From Papaver somniferum (Eukaryota; Streptophyta; Magnoliopsida; Ranunculales; Papaveraceae): a DNA stretch of 64,000 nt. Under the pieces are notes generated by a model, which did not search any database, was not told the DNA's origin, and saw only the letters and a program-made list of their open reading frames with translations. Of the stretch, positions 12,043 through 24,465 are shown piece after piece (positions within the stretch are counted from its first letter, which is position 1; each line of letters starts with the position of its first letter). The position numbers and the translations under genes are program-made. The DNA is taken from assembly GCF_003573695.1 (NCBI RefSeq), contig NC_039362.1:9678489-9742488 (forward strand), written 5' to 3'.

Positions 12043-15000
12043 CTAATTTAGGGAGTTAGTAACCCTTACATCATGATAAGTAGAGTCATCCAATGTAGGA
12101 TTGGAGATATCCATCCTAACATTAGATTTATCTACTTCAAGAGCATTTTTAATACAAAAAGGAGGAGTTTTACTCCAATTCAAAGTCTGCCTAAAGGATT
12201 TAGCCTCCTTGGCCAAGATATCTGCTGCATTATTTGCAGCTCTAGGAACATAAAAAAAAACCTAGAAAATTTTGACAAAGATTAAATTCACTCTTGACTT
12301 CCTCCATTATGGCTTGATTCTGCCATTCAATTCCTGATTCTTTTCCATTCAGATAGTCAATGAGGTTTTTGCAGTCTCCTTCAACCAAAAAGTTGGCCAG
12401 TCCATGTTCAACTGCCCATTTCGCTCCTTGTCTCATACCTATTGCTTCCGCTTCTTCAGCGGTAGAAGCTGATATTGGTCCTGCTCGGCTTTGCTCAAAT
12501 TTACCTGCATCATTTCGGAGAATTAAGGAAAAACATGCAGGCAAAGTCTTAGAATTCCAGGTTGCATCTATATTGATCTTTAATTGATTTTTCTTTGGAG
12601 GGGACCTTATTTTTCACCTGAGTAATAGAATGATTACTCCAAAAGTATAAGTATCTTTGGATTTCTAAACTTAAATGAGCACTGGATTGTTTAGTTTTTT
12701 CAAAAACCCTACTGCATCTCTCCTTCCATATGTACCAAGCTTTTGTTAAAATGAGCTCTATAGAGATAGTTGGGTTTAATTTTCCCATCCATTGCTTACA
12801 GATATCTAGGAAGGTTGTAGAACTATGAAAACATGGTACTACAGGATTTGGTTCAGCAGCGTAAACAACTTTCGCATAAGGACAAAAAATCAGAATATGT
12901 TCTATAGATTCCTCTTCAGTGCACCCAAAAGAACAGTAAGGATGAACATCTTCCATAAATTTGGATAATTTCAAATTTGTTGACATGGCATTTTGTAAGC
13001 ATTTCCATGCAAAAAAATTTATTCTATCAGAAATATCTTGACTCCAAAGTCTTTTCCAGAAAGAATCAGGTTGTCCTAAGTTATAATGATTCACAGTTTT
13101 CTCATTCAATTTATTGTACATGGATTTAACAGTAAAAATACCAGACTTAGTAAGGAGCCATCTTAAAGCATCAGATTTGCCTTTTGTTATCCTAGTATTA
13201 ATAATCTTTTCAGCAATATGACTAGGGAACATTTCCAAAATTAAAGTAGAATTCCACTTCTCTGTGATTGGATCAATAAGATCTTTCACAAGTGTTAAAT
13301 GGTTGTTTATGACTGTTTTCCAATTTCTAAGATTATTTTCCAAGTTAGGGATCCACTTTTCATCCCAAATATTAGTATTATTACCATCCTCTATTTCCCA
13401 AATGTTATTTTGTTCTACTAATTCTACACCTTTATATATGCATTTCCAAATCCAAGAGCTAGTTGTTGGCTTATTTGCCTTGAAGGGTGAAGTGTTTCTA
13501 AAATATCTAGGTTTTAATTGAGAAACCCAAAGTGCTTTTGGTTCTGTTAAGAGTCTCCAAGCTAGTTTAGCTATCATAGCTAGGTTAAATTTATGAGCAT
13601 TCCTTAGGCCTAACCCTCCCTTGTGTTTAGGTTTACAAAGACAAAAATAAGATCTAGGATAGTATCCCTTATAGTCTGTTTCTTTGCCCCTCCAAAAATT
13701 TCTCTATAATGCATCTATTTTATTAGTAATTTTCTTAAGTAGTATAAAACAGCTCATTTGATAGCTGGCCATACTAGCTAAGGTTGCTTTGTTTAGGAAA
13801 AGTTTGCTTGTTTGAGCAAGCATTTTTCCCATCCAAATTTTTATTTTATTTTCCATTTTAGAAACTAAATCCTCAGACAGTTTTATTTTTGCCTTAGTAA
13901 TGAAAATAGGGGTTCCTAAGTAGGAGTCTAGGGGGTTAATTTTTTTTATTTTTAAAAGTTTACTTATCATTCTTTGATGTTTAGGTTGTACTTTTTTACT
14001 AAAGAATATCCCAGATTTCTCAAAATTTATTAGTTGCCCTGATGCTTTGCCAAATGAGTCAATTAGGGCCAGAATGTTGTGACATTCCTTTAAGTCTACT
14101 CTAATGAATAACAAGCAATCATCAGCAAAAAAATAGATGTGAAATAGGACTATTCTTAGGGGTTATTTTTACACCATTTACTAACTTCTCTTCTTCTCCT
14201 GCTAAAAGCATTCTGGAGAAGATCTCCATACAAATGATGAATAAGTATGGAGATAGAGGATCACCTTGCCTGAGTCCCCTAAAAGGTTTGAAATACTCTC
14301 CTGGACTTCCATTGAGTAAGACAACAATAGAAGAGGTAGAAATACACTGGTAAATGAGGTTACAAAAGGTATCATCAAAGCCAAATGCTTTCATAGAGGA
14401 CATCAGGAAATTCCAATCAATTTTTCCAAAGCCTTAGACATATCAATCTTTATGCCCATTCCAGCATGTTTAGCCTTCTTTTTCTTAAAGGAATGAATTA
14501 TCTCTTGAGCAATTATGATATTGTCAGAGATTTGCCTTTTAGATAGAAAGGAATCTTGGAATGGAGAGATTAAAGAATTGAGAAGAGGTTTCATCCTATT
14601 TGATAATATCTTAGCAATGATTTTATAGATAGTGTTGCAAAGACCAATTGGTCTGAAACCACTTGGATATTTAGGGTGCCTACTTTTAGGGATTAAGAAT
14701 AAAAATGTTTTATTGAATTCAGGGTGTAAAACACCTGTTTCAAACAAACACTGAATAGAAGAAACAACTTGATCACCCACAGTTTCCCAATTTAGTTTAA
14801 AGAAACTGATTGGGAGACCATCTGGGCCAGGGGACTTGTTTGGTTTCAATTTTTTTATTACTTGCCAGATTTCCTCAACAGAAGGAATAGAGTTAAGAGC
14901 TACATTCATATCAGGGGTAATGCAAGCAGCTATGTTATGGAAGATCACAGGGTTAGGAGAAGGAGCAGGAGAAGGGACAGAGAAAAGATTTAGTATGGAA

Positions 15001-16145
15001 TATCCTTTATCTCAAGGCATTCTATATTGTTCCACTTTCTTCTTTTTAGAGTTTCGGTATGGAATAATTTAGTATTCTTCTCACCTAGCTGTACAAGGTT
15101 ATCTCTAGATTGTTGTTTTGCTATGTCTTCTTGAGTTGCATAGAGGTTTTCTAACTGAGAAAGTTTTTCTTTAATCTTGGCTTCCTTTTGGTAGACAAAA
15201 TTAGATTTGTTTAAATTGTCTATTTGGACTAGTAATTGTTTCATTTGCTTAGAAGGGAGACCAACGATGTGTTTTCTCCAATAATATAAGTTAGTTTGAA
15301 CAGTCTTGAGATTCAAGATCAGAGAGTTTGTAGGATTCTCATTTATGATATGGTTCCATGATTCTCTGATAGTTTGAACACAAAAGTTATCCATTTGCCA
15401 GGTATCGTAAAATTTAAATGTGGAGGTTGTTTTGGTAAAGGTAGTATCTAGGTTCAAAGTTATAGGTCAATGATCAGAACCTGCAGCCACAAGATGTGAC
15501 AATTCATTTTTGGAATTTATCATTCCATTCTATGTTGGCTACAGCTCTATCAAGTCTTTCTTGAATGTTAGTTGTCATATCTCTATGGTTATTCCAGGTA
15601 TATTCATAACCCTTGAAACCTATGTCACTGAGGCCTGCCTTGTATAGAATATTTTGATAGTAATCACAATCTGTCTTCTTGAAAGGTAAACCTTCTAATT
15701 TATCATCCTGACTAAAGATCATATTAAGGTCTCCAAGTAAAACCCATGGTATTGAGGTTCTATTAACTTGGGTGGCTATGTCTGAGAGGAAGTCTCAAGC
15801 AACATTTCTATTAGAGGGATAAGGACTTTCATAAAAGCAAGTAAGAAGCCAAGGAGAGGAATCACAATTAGTTTGAACTAGAATGTTTATCATATTAAGG
15901 TTCCATTGTACTATTTCAAAATAAAATCCATCTACCCATACTATTGCTAAACCTCCGGCTAACCCAACCGGATCTACTATATGAGTGTTGGGAAATTCAT
16001 TAAGAATTATTTTGACTAGGTATCTTTTAGATTTTGTTTCAGACATGAAGAGGATTTCAGGTTTATCATTATTAATCAACTGGTTTAAATGATTTTGCGT
16101 AAAGGGGTTACCACACCCTTGAACATTTCAAGCAATGATTTTCAT
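12043..16145 (-). pseudogene. LINE ORF2: endonuclease, reverse transcriptase, zf-RVT, RNase H
   Basis: From ATG at 16145 the frame reads MKIIA, a TGA where the family has Trp, then NVQGCGNPF. The AP-endonuclease part shows ILFMSETKS, VLLGDLNMIF and YEYTWNNHR..IQERLDRA. The reverse transcriptase shows NKSPGPDGLPISFFK, FRPIGLCNTIYKIIAKILS, KIDMSKA, LRQGDPLSPYLF and then FFADDC, the catalytic Asp pair. zf-RVT covers about 12549-13577 (WKRLWSQDISDRINFFAWKC and CSFGCTEEESIEHILIFCP). RNase H covers about 12060-12544 and ends with VPRAANNAADILAKEAK. Breaks I see: TGA for Trp twice in the endonuclease, a TGA in SDH.PI, a frameshift near 15500, one-base slips at homopolymers 14421-14425, 14127-14133 (inside the FADD box) and 12252-12260, and a TAG near 13710. 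Expected to copy LINE RNA at the target. Confidence 0.9.
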
Positions 16146-16312
16146 ATTGCAGAAAGGGAAAGTGAACTAAATTCTAGAATGTCAGGAATTTTACAGTAGG
16201 TGACTCTATGATTCGTATACTCTTCCTAATATGTTACGGTTGAAATTAGAGCTAAATTTTATGCTTATGTCAAAATAAAAGCAATCATGTAATATAGTGC
16301 AGTAGTAAAGAG

Positions 16313-17939
16313 TCAAGAATGCATCAAATAAATCAAGATAGAAGCTATTATGGTTACCTGATTTTCGATTTTAGGCACTGATGGGGAATCTAGAAAGAAG
16401 GGAATAAGTACGTAATCTTCCGTTGACTTATTCTGTTCTTTGAGATTGGAACCATATTGGTTGAATGAATGCAAATTGTCAGCACTAGAAACCAAAATTC
16501 GAAGCTCTTCAGATGAAGAAGATGATAAGAAATCAGGGACTGATAAAGAAAATGCTGATTTAGGCTGAGTTAAAGGTGATGCAATATGTGGGTGCAATGC
16601 AATTATGCTAGAATCCGGTGATTTAATATGAGATGCAATAGAAGAAGATGCAATGGATTCCACAGAGAGAGAGGAGGGGAAAGGTGTTCATTTGCATCTA
16701 CAAAGGGGGGAGAAGAGAAAGATAATCTGCGATTAACTTGAATTGGTTCTGGTTCAGGCCTAATGGTTTCCGGAGTAGCTAATTCTTGTTGCAAATAAAA
16801 ATATTGTTCCGGGCTACGGTGAATAGGTTCCATATCCCTGATAACTCTATGAGTCTCAGAGTTTCCCGATTCCATTGATTCAGAGCTTGATCCATGAAGC
16901 AGAATGAAATTTTCAGGCAAGTTAAATGGGAAGTTTCTCTTTCCTAAGATTGAGTTAGACGCTAAAGGCATCTCTTCCTCATAAGTTACAGGACCTAGAA
17001 CTTCATACTCACGATTAGAAACAGGCTGATGCAAGAGAGGTTGCACAGGAAGTGGATGTTCTTCTCTGTAAAGCTCGTATAAAGTCTCTCTAGTTCCAGG
17101 AATGGCCAAAAACTTCTCTACTGAACCCATTTGCCCATGAGCATCAACAGTATCTTGCGGATTCCAGATTTGTATCAGAGTATTATCTAAGACAAAAATA
17201 TCATCAGCAGGCCCCGGAGACGACATGGAGATATCATAAATATCTTCTAAAGGTCTGTGCTGAAGAATGGCACACTGATTAATCTTGTGACCAAAGCGGT
17301 TGCAGTGAGAGCAAAAATTGGATGGTAAGTTGAGATAAGAGAAGTATAGTTATCTGACAGAGTAATTAGCAACTATAACTAGGAGATTCCTAACTAATGG
17401 CTTTTCTATGTTAACCCATACTAAAGCTCTTGATTCGCAGTCAAAGCTGCCTTTTTCAACTCTACTTACAATTCCAGTCCTGCTTGTTATCAAGCCAATG
17501 CGCTCACCAACTCTGTTTTCATGCTTAGTGTTTGAAATACACGCCCATAGTGGGATTTCTTTAACCACTTCAGTCGATATTTGCATACCTGGGAAGGCCG
17601 AACGAGCTGACATGACATTACCATAAGGGTACCAAGGACCATTCACAGCTATCCAGTTAAGGTCATCAGCAGTATGAAACGTGATAATGAACAAATTTAG
17701 ATCCACCTCTCTGATTTGAAATCCTATGTTGAGCCCCCAAAAATGACGAAGAACGCTTCTAATATCCTCAGTTTTATAGGTTTCGATTGAAAAAAATCTA
17801 GCTAAGATACTGTTCTCTTTAATACCAAAGTCTCTCATTAACGCAGGCGGAGTAGGTAGAATACCAAATTTGTATAGTTGGCATATATTTGAGCTACGGA
17901 TATCCCACTGAGATGTTTATATAAATTGTAATCACTCAT
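16313..17939 (-). pseudogene. LINE ORF1: DUF4283 domain and CCHC zinc knuckle
   Basis: Probable start MSDYNLYKHLSG at 17939, followed by a frameshift near 17850. The DUF4283 domain then runs through MRDFGIKENSILARFFS, HFWGLNIGFQIREVD and FHTADDLNWIAVNGPW. A single TAA at about 17350 interrupts the frame before LNLPSNFCSHCNRFGHKINQC, a zinc knuckle of the CX2CX4HX4C type. A low-complexity Pro/Glu/Ser tail follows and shifts frame near 16650 before ending at 16313. By family, ORF1 binds nucleic acid and packages LINE RNA. Two frameshifts and one stop make this copy inactive as written. Confidence 0.85.
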
Positions 17940-18703
17940 AATGAATAAGAAAGATGAAATCAGAAATAGAATGGAAGAGAAGAAGTAAATGCAAGAGAAG
18001 AGAGATAGAAGAAAATAATACAGAGTATGAGCAAAGCAAGAATTGCTTAAGTAAGTAAATAATGTCCGAAAAACACCCACAAATTTGAATTCTTGAAAAA
18101 CTCAAAAAAGTATAAAGAATGAGAAGTTTAAGGATTAAACCTCGACCAATCAAAAACCGACAGTAAAAATATAAAGGTTGCTAGCTTTCAAGGAGCATTT
18201 AATTCAAAGATGAGAGATCAAAAAGTAGTTCAAAACGGAGACAGGAATTACACAACAGAAATCGATAGACGCATAAAAAAGAGCATCTAAGTCAGAATGA
18301 CTAAACCACACGTTAAACCAATAACAGGTTAAAATAAAATTATAAGCTTTCTATCAAATTTTTAAAAGCCTATAGAGGGGTAGGGATTCTATGAAAAGAA
18401 ATATCAAAACACAAAGACAAGACAAGGGATGAGAAAAGATAATAGCTAGGCAAACGGCTTAAGAAAAGTCTAGGATAGTCTGAATCCCATCAATGCACCG
18501 TTCCATTAACCAACGATATATAGAATACGAAGAACACAAGAAGATAAGGGAGTTGAATGAGTATTAATTCAAACGTAAGAAATTGGCAACAAAGATAATG
18601 CGGAGTAAAGACCAAGAGATCGCTGGACTTATAAATTTGTTCACTGCTACCAGAAAGCAACCCACAGCTAAGAAAATTTAGAGAAGAAAAATAAAAGATA
18701 GAA
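17940..18703. other. LINE 5' leader and unassigned noncoding sequence
   Basis: No supported gene. Some of this should be the LINE 5' untranslated region on the minus strand. The right end is also the leader of the plus-strand gene that starts at 18704. I could not place the boundary between them. Confidence 0.45.
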
Positions 18704-18721
18704 ATGGCATGCAATCATTTT

Positions 18722-18726
18722 AGGAT
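18722..18726. repeat. Left 5-bp target duplication of the Copia element (AGGAT)
   Basis: AGGAT precedes the left LTR and recurs exactly after the right LTR at 24461-24465. Confidence 0.95.
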
Positions 18727-19514
18727 TGTTGGAAAAACGATTAATAAAAATACTTTTTAAAGATTTTAATTTAGTGTTTCTTTTGTGAATGAAAACTTAT
18801 TAGTCCCACATAGTGAAGTTTCCACTCTTTAGTTGTTTTTAAGAGACTATATAAGATTTTTAGTCCCACATAGGGGAGGAGCTCTTCTTAACTTGAGTTT
18901 GTCAATTATATAAACAAATTCACTTCTTTTGTAAAAGTATGGAAAAAAAAGGGGTTGCTATATATTCTAGAGGGACCCCTATATGGTAAACGGGTTGCTC
19001 TATATTTTAGAGGGACCCCTATATGGTAAAGGGGTTGCTCTATATTTTAGAGGGACCCCTAAGGGAAAACATGGGAAAGGGGTTTCTCTATATTTTAGAG
19101 AGACCCCAAAGGGGATTCTCTATATTTTTAGAGAGACCCCCAAGGGAAATATTTGGTATTGCTTTCTTTAGCATTCGCGATTTTCCTTAATGTTTTTTTC
19201 GGAGTTGCCAAGCTCAAGTTGAGCATCTACTACATATGCTAGTAGTAGGTGTATTAGGGTGTTTTATCCTGGAGATATCCGTCCTGTGAGGGCTGTAGCA
19301 TCACTCTTGAGTGTATCCGGGCGCTAATGTCTTAAGGACAGCGTGTTGAACACGCGACTCACTCTGTTTTCCAAAGTTTTTCCTTGTTTCTGTTGTGGAG
19401 ATATGGGGAGCTTGTTCATTTCGTCAAAGCAATCACTTCCACTCTAAAGGAGCTAAATATCAATAACTTTTTGCTTATTTGATTTTTCTTTGTTTTTGAT
19501 TATTGCACCCAACA
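18727..19514 (+). repeat. Left LTR of the Copia element, 788 bp
   Basis: 86 bp longer than the right LTR: two extra 40-bp repeat units plus a 6-bp difference near 18910. A TATA-like ACTATATAAG near 18846 stands between two copies of TTAGTCCCACATA and probably drives transcription. Confidence 0.9.
18969..19150. repeat. 40-bp minisatellite with palindromes inside the LTR
   Basis: Units begin AGAGGGACCCCTATATGGTA at 18969, 19009 and 19049, followed by variants ending near 19145. Each unit contains a self-complementary core (GGGGTTGCTCTATATTTTAGAGGGACCCC type) that could fold as a hairpin. The right LTR (23976-24090) holds two fewer units. Confidence 0.85.
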
Positions 19515-20789
19515 ATCTTAAGACATTAGTATTTGTAATAATCGAAAATGGTTGGTCTTGTGAATCATGGATGTTAATTGTGGAGTGAAAAACAAAAAAC
19601 GAATTTTTGGTCAGCTGTAGAGTTTCGAATTTATCTCTCAACATAGAAGGAATTTCGATGACCCCTTTTGACAAAACTTAGTAGACATCCAGATAATTAC
19701 CCGCGTAAAATTTCAGAATTTTTGGAGTTGTAAAAATACTTTTTTGATATTTTACAAAAACAGAAAAACGTTTCTGAAAAATTCTGACAAGCAGAAATTT
19801 GTTGTTAACTAAATTAATTTTTGTGGGGTAACCATGAGTTTTTTGAAACGCTGATTCAAACGAAGTTTGTATATCTAGATGTTATCTTCAAAACTCATAT
19901 TTTACTTTCTGATTTGGAATTGTGATTTGTGAATAAAGGTGTCATCTCCGAGGGACATGGCTAATATCCGCATGTGGTTGGAAACAAATCTTCCAAAGAT
20001 GGCAAAGGTGAGAACATCGAACACAACACTAAGCGTGGTCTTCATAATAAAGGTATGTTTCGTAAACCTGAATCTAGAGTTACTTTAATTAAGGGTAATT
20101 TTTATGTTTGTAAATTCCTAGCCATATGGCAGTAAATTGTAGACAACGTAAAAACCTTAATAAGTAATAAGTTAATGCTAATTTAGTTGAAACAAACTAG
20201 AACGTGTTCAGTGGCATGATGTCGGAAGTTATTTTAATAACCAATGAGAGAGATATTGATGGGTGGACTTTGGAGCCACTAAGCATGTTTGCTGAAACAG
20301 AGACCTTATTCACCTCCTATTAGAGGATAGGGGATGTCGAGAAACTCTATATGAGTAACTCATCTGCAACAGAGGTTGCATAAAAGGAAAAGGTCGAGCA
20401 GAAGCTCATATCTATAATATTCTCACATTGAATGAAGTTTTCATGTTCCGGGCATATGCAAGAATGTTGTATCTTTTTATGTTGTAGATGATAAAAGATT
20501 GAAGATCTTAAGTGAATTTAGAAAACTTGTTGTAACTAAGGGCAGTGATTTTTTAGGCGACGGTTATAAGACTTAGGGTCTTTATAAGCTTAAAGGAAAA
20601 TCTGATAAAATGAACATAGTTGATTCTTGTGCTTTCTTTTGTGTGACTTTGACATGTAAATTATAAGTCAATGCGTAAACTGGATAGCATAGGATACATA
20701 CCTAAATTTAATTTGGATATTGAACACAAAAGTTAATTTCTCGTAGAATCAAAATATGATAAAAAAACCTTTTAGCAAAATGTTCATAG
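19515..20789 (+). other. 5' internal region of the Copia element, gag not recognisable
   Basis: Noncoding or heavily decayed. Fragments near 19940-20050 could be gag remnants, but no zinc knuckle or long frame is left. Confidence 0.5.
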
Positions 20790-22575
20790 AAATTCTAAAC
20801 CCTTAGAATTAATTCACTCGGACCTAGTTGACATGAATCCGGTTCAAACTAGAGGTGGTAAGAAATGGTTTATTACTTTTATAGACGACTGTACTAGGTA
20901 TTGTCATATATATTTGCTTAGAGGTAAGGATGATGCCTTAGAACCTTTAAGATGTATAAAATTGAAGTTGAAAACCAAATGAATACTACCATTAAAACCA
21001 TTAGGTCTGACCGTGGTGGTGAGTATAAAATTCCGAAAAGAGATTTCTGTGTAAAACATGGCATAATACACGAAGTTACCCCTCCTTATTCACCTCAGTC
21101 GAGTGGTGTAGCTGAACGTAAGAACCGTACCCTTAAGTAGATGATGAATGCCATGTTAATTAGTTCAGGATTACCTCCGAACTTGTGGGGGGAAGCTGTC
21201 CTCTCAGCCTGCTATATCCTGAACAGAGTACCTTTTAAAGGATCAGATAAAACTCCATATGAACTGTGGAAAGGTAGACAACCTTATTATGCATACTTCA
21301 AAGTGTGGGGGTGTTTGGCTAAGGTTGTCATCCATAAACCTAAAATAGAGGACCCAAAAATATAGCTTCGTCCATAACATTTACCGAAACCCCACTCTGC
21401 TAAGAAGCTTCATTTAGTGAAATGGAAAAAGTCCGTCTGAAGCAGACTTGGGATCATGCTAGTTTACCTCCGGGAAGTAAGACCATAGGATGTAAATGAG
21501 TCTTTAAAAGGAAACGTAAGATAGATGGAACTGTGGAAAAATTATGAGGCTAGGTTGATATCTAAAGGATATAAACTAAAAGTAGGTGTACATTTCCTTG
21601 ATTCTAATTCGCATGTGACAAGAATTACTTCCATTGGGATGCTAATTGTTATTACTGCCATAAACAACTTAGAGATACATCAGATGGATGTTAATACAAA
21701 TTTTATAAAGCCGTGAATTAGATAAAGAAATTTACATAGACCAGCCTGAGGACTTTGTAGTGAAAGGTTGTGAAGACAAAGATTGCAAGTTGAACAAATC
21801 TTTGTATTGTTTTCAAATAAAGCACATAAACAGTGACATGATAATTTGATCATGTGATTATGAGTAGTGAATTTAAGGCAATGAATCTGACAAGTATATT
21901 TGCAAGTAACTTGTTAAGGATGCCTATGTGATTGTATGCTTGTATATTGATGATATGCTAATACTTGATATAAACGTAGATATAATTAATTCCACTAAAA
22001 CATACGCTGAATGATAACGTTGACTTGAAAGACTTAGACCTTATTGATGTAATCATAAGGATGAGGATTAGAAGATAATCTAACATTTATAGTCTTAGTC
22101 ATTCTCATTGTGCTGAATTTGTGCTTATGAGATACAATCAGTCTAATTGTAAGCATGCCTTACTCCGTACGATTCTTCTTGTAGATTCGAGAAAAATAAG
22201 AGTAATGGAATATCTTAACTTGAATACTCAAGAGTTATAGGATGTCTGATGAATTTAATGAACTGTAAGAGTCCAGTCATTGCCTATATTGTGAGTAAGT
22301 TAAGTATATATACTTGTAGTCCAGAACAAGAGCATTGGGATGCGCTTAATAGAGTATTATGGTACCTAAAATACTCTATTACCTTTTGTTTTATTTATGA
22401 AAGGTATCTTGTTGTCCTTGAGGGACTTTGTGATGCAAACTGGATAGTTGACTCAGAGGAGTCTAAGTCTACCAGTGGATATGTTTTCACTCTAACAAGA
22501 GGGTTTGTTTCTGGAAGTTTTTCAGACAAACATATATTGCTCAATTCATTATGGAATCTGAGAGTATTGCGTTAG
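20790..22575 (+). pseudogene. Copia polyprotein remnants: integrase, reverse transcriptase, RNase H
   Basis: Integrase core: LIHSDLVDMNP and KKWFITFIDDCTRY near 20810-20900, IRSDRGGEYK at about 21000, and SSGVAERKNRTLK near 21100, which together hold the D, D, E residues. A stop at 21138-21140 is followed by LPPNLWGEAVLSACYILNRV. Reverse transcriptase remains as EARLISKGYK and VTRITSIGMLIVI..LEIHQMDV (21530-21700); the catalytic Asp pair survives only as IDDML near 21940. RNase H appears at 22300-22520 (CSPEQEHWDALNRVL, GLCDANWIVDSEESKSTSGY). Many stops and frameshifts; not functional. Confidence 0.85.
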
Positions 22576-23758
22576 ATAAAGCACGAGAGAGGGCCGAGTG
22601 CCTAAGATGATTTTTAGAAGACATTCCTCTCTGGCATAGGCCTGTGCCAGCTATATCTATACATTGTGTTAGCCAATCTATAATAGTTAAAGCTAAGTAA
22701 TAACTAATCTCAATCGGCGTTATTTTCATTGATTGGATAAAGTCCAAGGAGAATTTCGCGCAACCTTTGACGAAAGTTTTGTACAAAGAGATAGTCAAAA
22801 ATGCGTCGAGGGGGTTGGGGCTTAAGCTCATATATTAAACTTACCATGAAGGATACTCAACCTTGCTAACTGGAGATCCCATGATCAAGGTTTCGAATGA
22901 GAAACTAATTTGTGGTGGGTAAAGGTAAACACTATCAGAGATTTTCATTCTCTGTCCCTTCCCTATGGTGTAGACGTGATAGTGTGACTGCATGTGGAGG
23001 ATGACTTTTTAATAAGTCTTAATGAGTTCTATAGTTTCAATTTAAGATTGAAGTGGGGTGTAGCAGTAAACACTCTTGATGGAATTCACCTATCTGAATG
23101 GGGAAGTGGGTCGCTTCCTATGAGAATATGAGCTGATTCTCTAGAGCATTCTGAGAAACAGGATAAGTCCAGGGCCAAAACGGACACAACGGCACGAGCT
23201 TGGCAGCAACCTTGGAGATATCATGCGTGGTTATTATCGCGGATTACACCAAACGCTAGCAGTTCAAGACATCGCTTTCACTGTCTAGCAAGTAGTTCCG
23301 GTAATCTCTCACTAAGCAAAGGTTCAAGACCTCATGGACACCTCTGCCTATAGTGGTATTTCCTGTTTTTCGTTTTTATCTATTTTTAATTTATTTTGAT
23401 AAAATGAGTTTTATGTTGTTTTTATGGTCTTGCTATTACTAGTTCTTAGGACCTAAGGGTCATTAAGGGTTCACTAGTTCATGATTTTTCACTTTGGTGA
23501 AAGAAACCTTTAGTCTCACTTGTGAGAAACTAAAGATGAAAGATCTTTATACTATTATGATTTATGCAATCCATAGTATGACCCTGAGATCAACACACTA
23601 CTGTGTGAAGGAGAGGACGTTGAAATGGCTAGTATGAATTCAACATGCACTATCTGTCTGTCTGTTCAGTCAGTTCGGGTCGTGAGATTGGGTTGTTGAT
23701 TTACCAAGATCTATCTGTGTTTTTCACGTTTTATTGAGTTTTCATTCATGTGGGGGAT

Positions 23759-24460
23759 TGTTGGAAAAACGATTAATAAAAATACTTTTTAAAGATTTTA
23801 ATTTAGTGTTTCTTTTGTGAATGAAAACTTATTAGTCCCACATAGTGGAGTTTCCACTCTTTAGTTGTTTTTAAGAGACTATATAAGATTTTTAGTCCCA
23901 CATAGGGGAGGAGCTCTTCTTAACTTGAGTTTGTCAATTATAAATTCACTTCTTTTGTAAAAGTATGGAAAATAAAGGGGTTGCTCTATATTCTAGAGGG
24001 ACCCCTAAGGGAAAACATGGGAAAGGGGTTGCTCTATATTTTAGAGAGACCCCAAAGGGGATTCTCTATATTTTTAGAGAGACCCCCAAGGGAAATATTT
24101 TGTATTGCTTTCTTTAGCATTCACGATTTTCCTTAATGTTTTTTTCGGAGTTGCCAAGCTCAAGTTGAGCATCTACTACATATGCTAGTAGTAGGTGTAT
24201 TAGGGTGTTTTATCCTGAAGATATCCGTCCTGTGAGGGATATAGCATCACTCTTGAGTGTATCCGGGCGGTAATGTCTTAAGGACAGCGTGTTGAACACG
24301 CGACTCACTCTGTTTTCCAAAGTTTTGCATTGTTGATGTTGCGGAGATATGGGGAGCTTGTTCATTTCGTCAAAGCAATCACTTCCACTCTAAAGGAGCT
24401 AAGTATCAATAACTTTTTGCTTATTTGATTTTTCTTTGTTTTTGATTATTGCACCCAACA
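23759..24460 (+). repeat. Right LTR of the Copia element, 702 bp
   Basis: Nearly identical to the left LTR apart from the missing repeat units and scattered substitutions, most of them in the last 250 bp. Confidence 0.95.
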
Positions 24461-24465
24461 AGGAT
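24461..24465. repeat. Right 5-bp target duplication of the Copia element (AGGAT)
   Basis: Identical to 18722-18726. Confidence 0.95.

Larger units (their letters stand above)
12006..17939 (-). mobile_element. Near full-length plant LINE (L1-like) retrotransposon
   Basis: The 3' end on the minus strand is a run of 13 A (T run at 12006-12018), only about 25 bp after the ORF2 stop. Two coding regions follow the LINE order: ORF1 (16313-17939) and ORF2 (12043-16145), separated by about 170 bp. The 5' end is not defined; 17939 is the putative ORF1 start and untranslated sequence may extend to about 18150 or beyond. The target duplication was not identified. Coding regions are broken but almost complete, so this is an ageing full-length copy. 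Confidence 0.85.
18727..24460 (+). mobile_element. Ty1/Copia LTR retrotransposon, complete ends, decayed coding region
   Basis: LTRs at 18727-19514 and 23759-24460 both start TGTTGGAAAAACG and end TTGCACCCAACA, with the 5-bp duplication AGGAT outside. The polypurine tract TGGGGGAT stands just before the right LTR. Inside, pieces of integrase, reverse transcriptase and RNase H lie in Copia order on the plus strand, all interrupted. I could not recognise a standard primer-binding site after the left LTR. The element interrupts a 129-codon gene. Confidence 0.95.

Noticed and set aside
17838..18153. Hydrophobic minus-strand frames resembling a membrane protein
   Set aside because: T-rich leader sequence of the LINE gives Leu/Phe/Ser-rich translation; only the part starting MSDYNLYKHLSG fits ORF1.
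18969..19150. Regular palindromic repeats that could suggest a CRISPR-like array
   Set aside because: Units are contiguous without unique spacers and lie inside an LTR of a plant retrotransposon.
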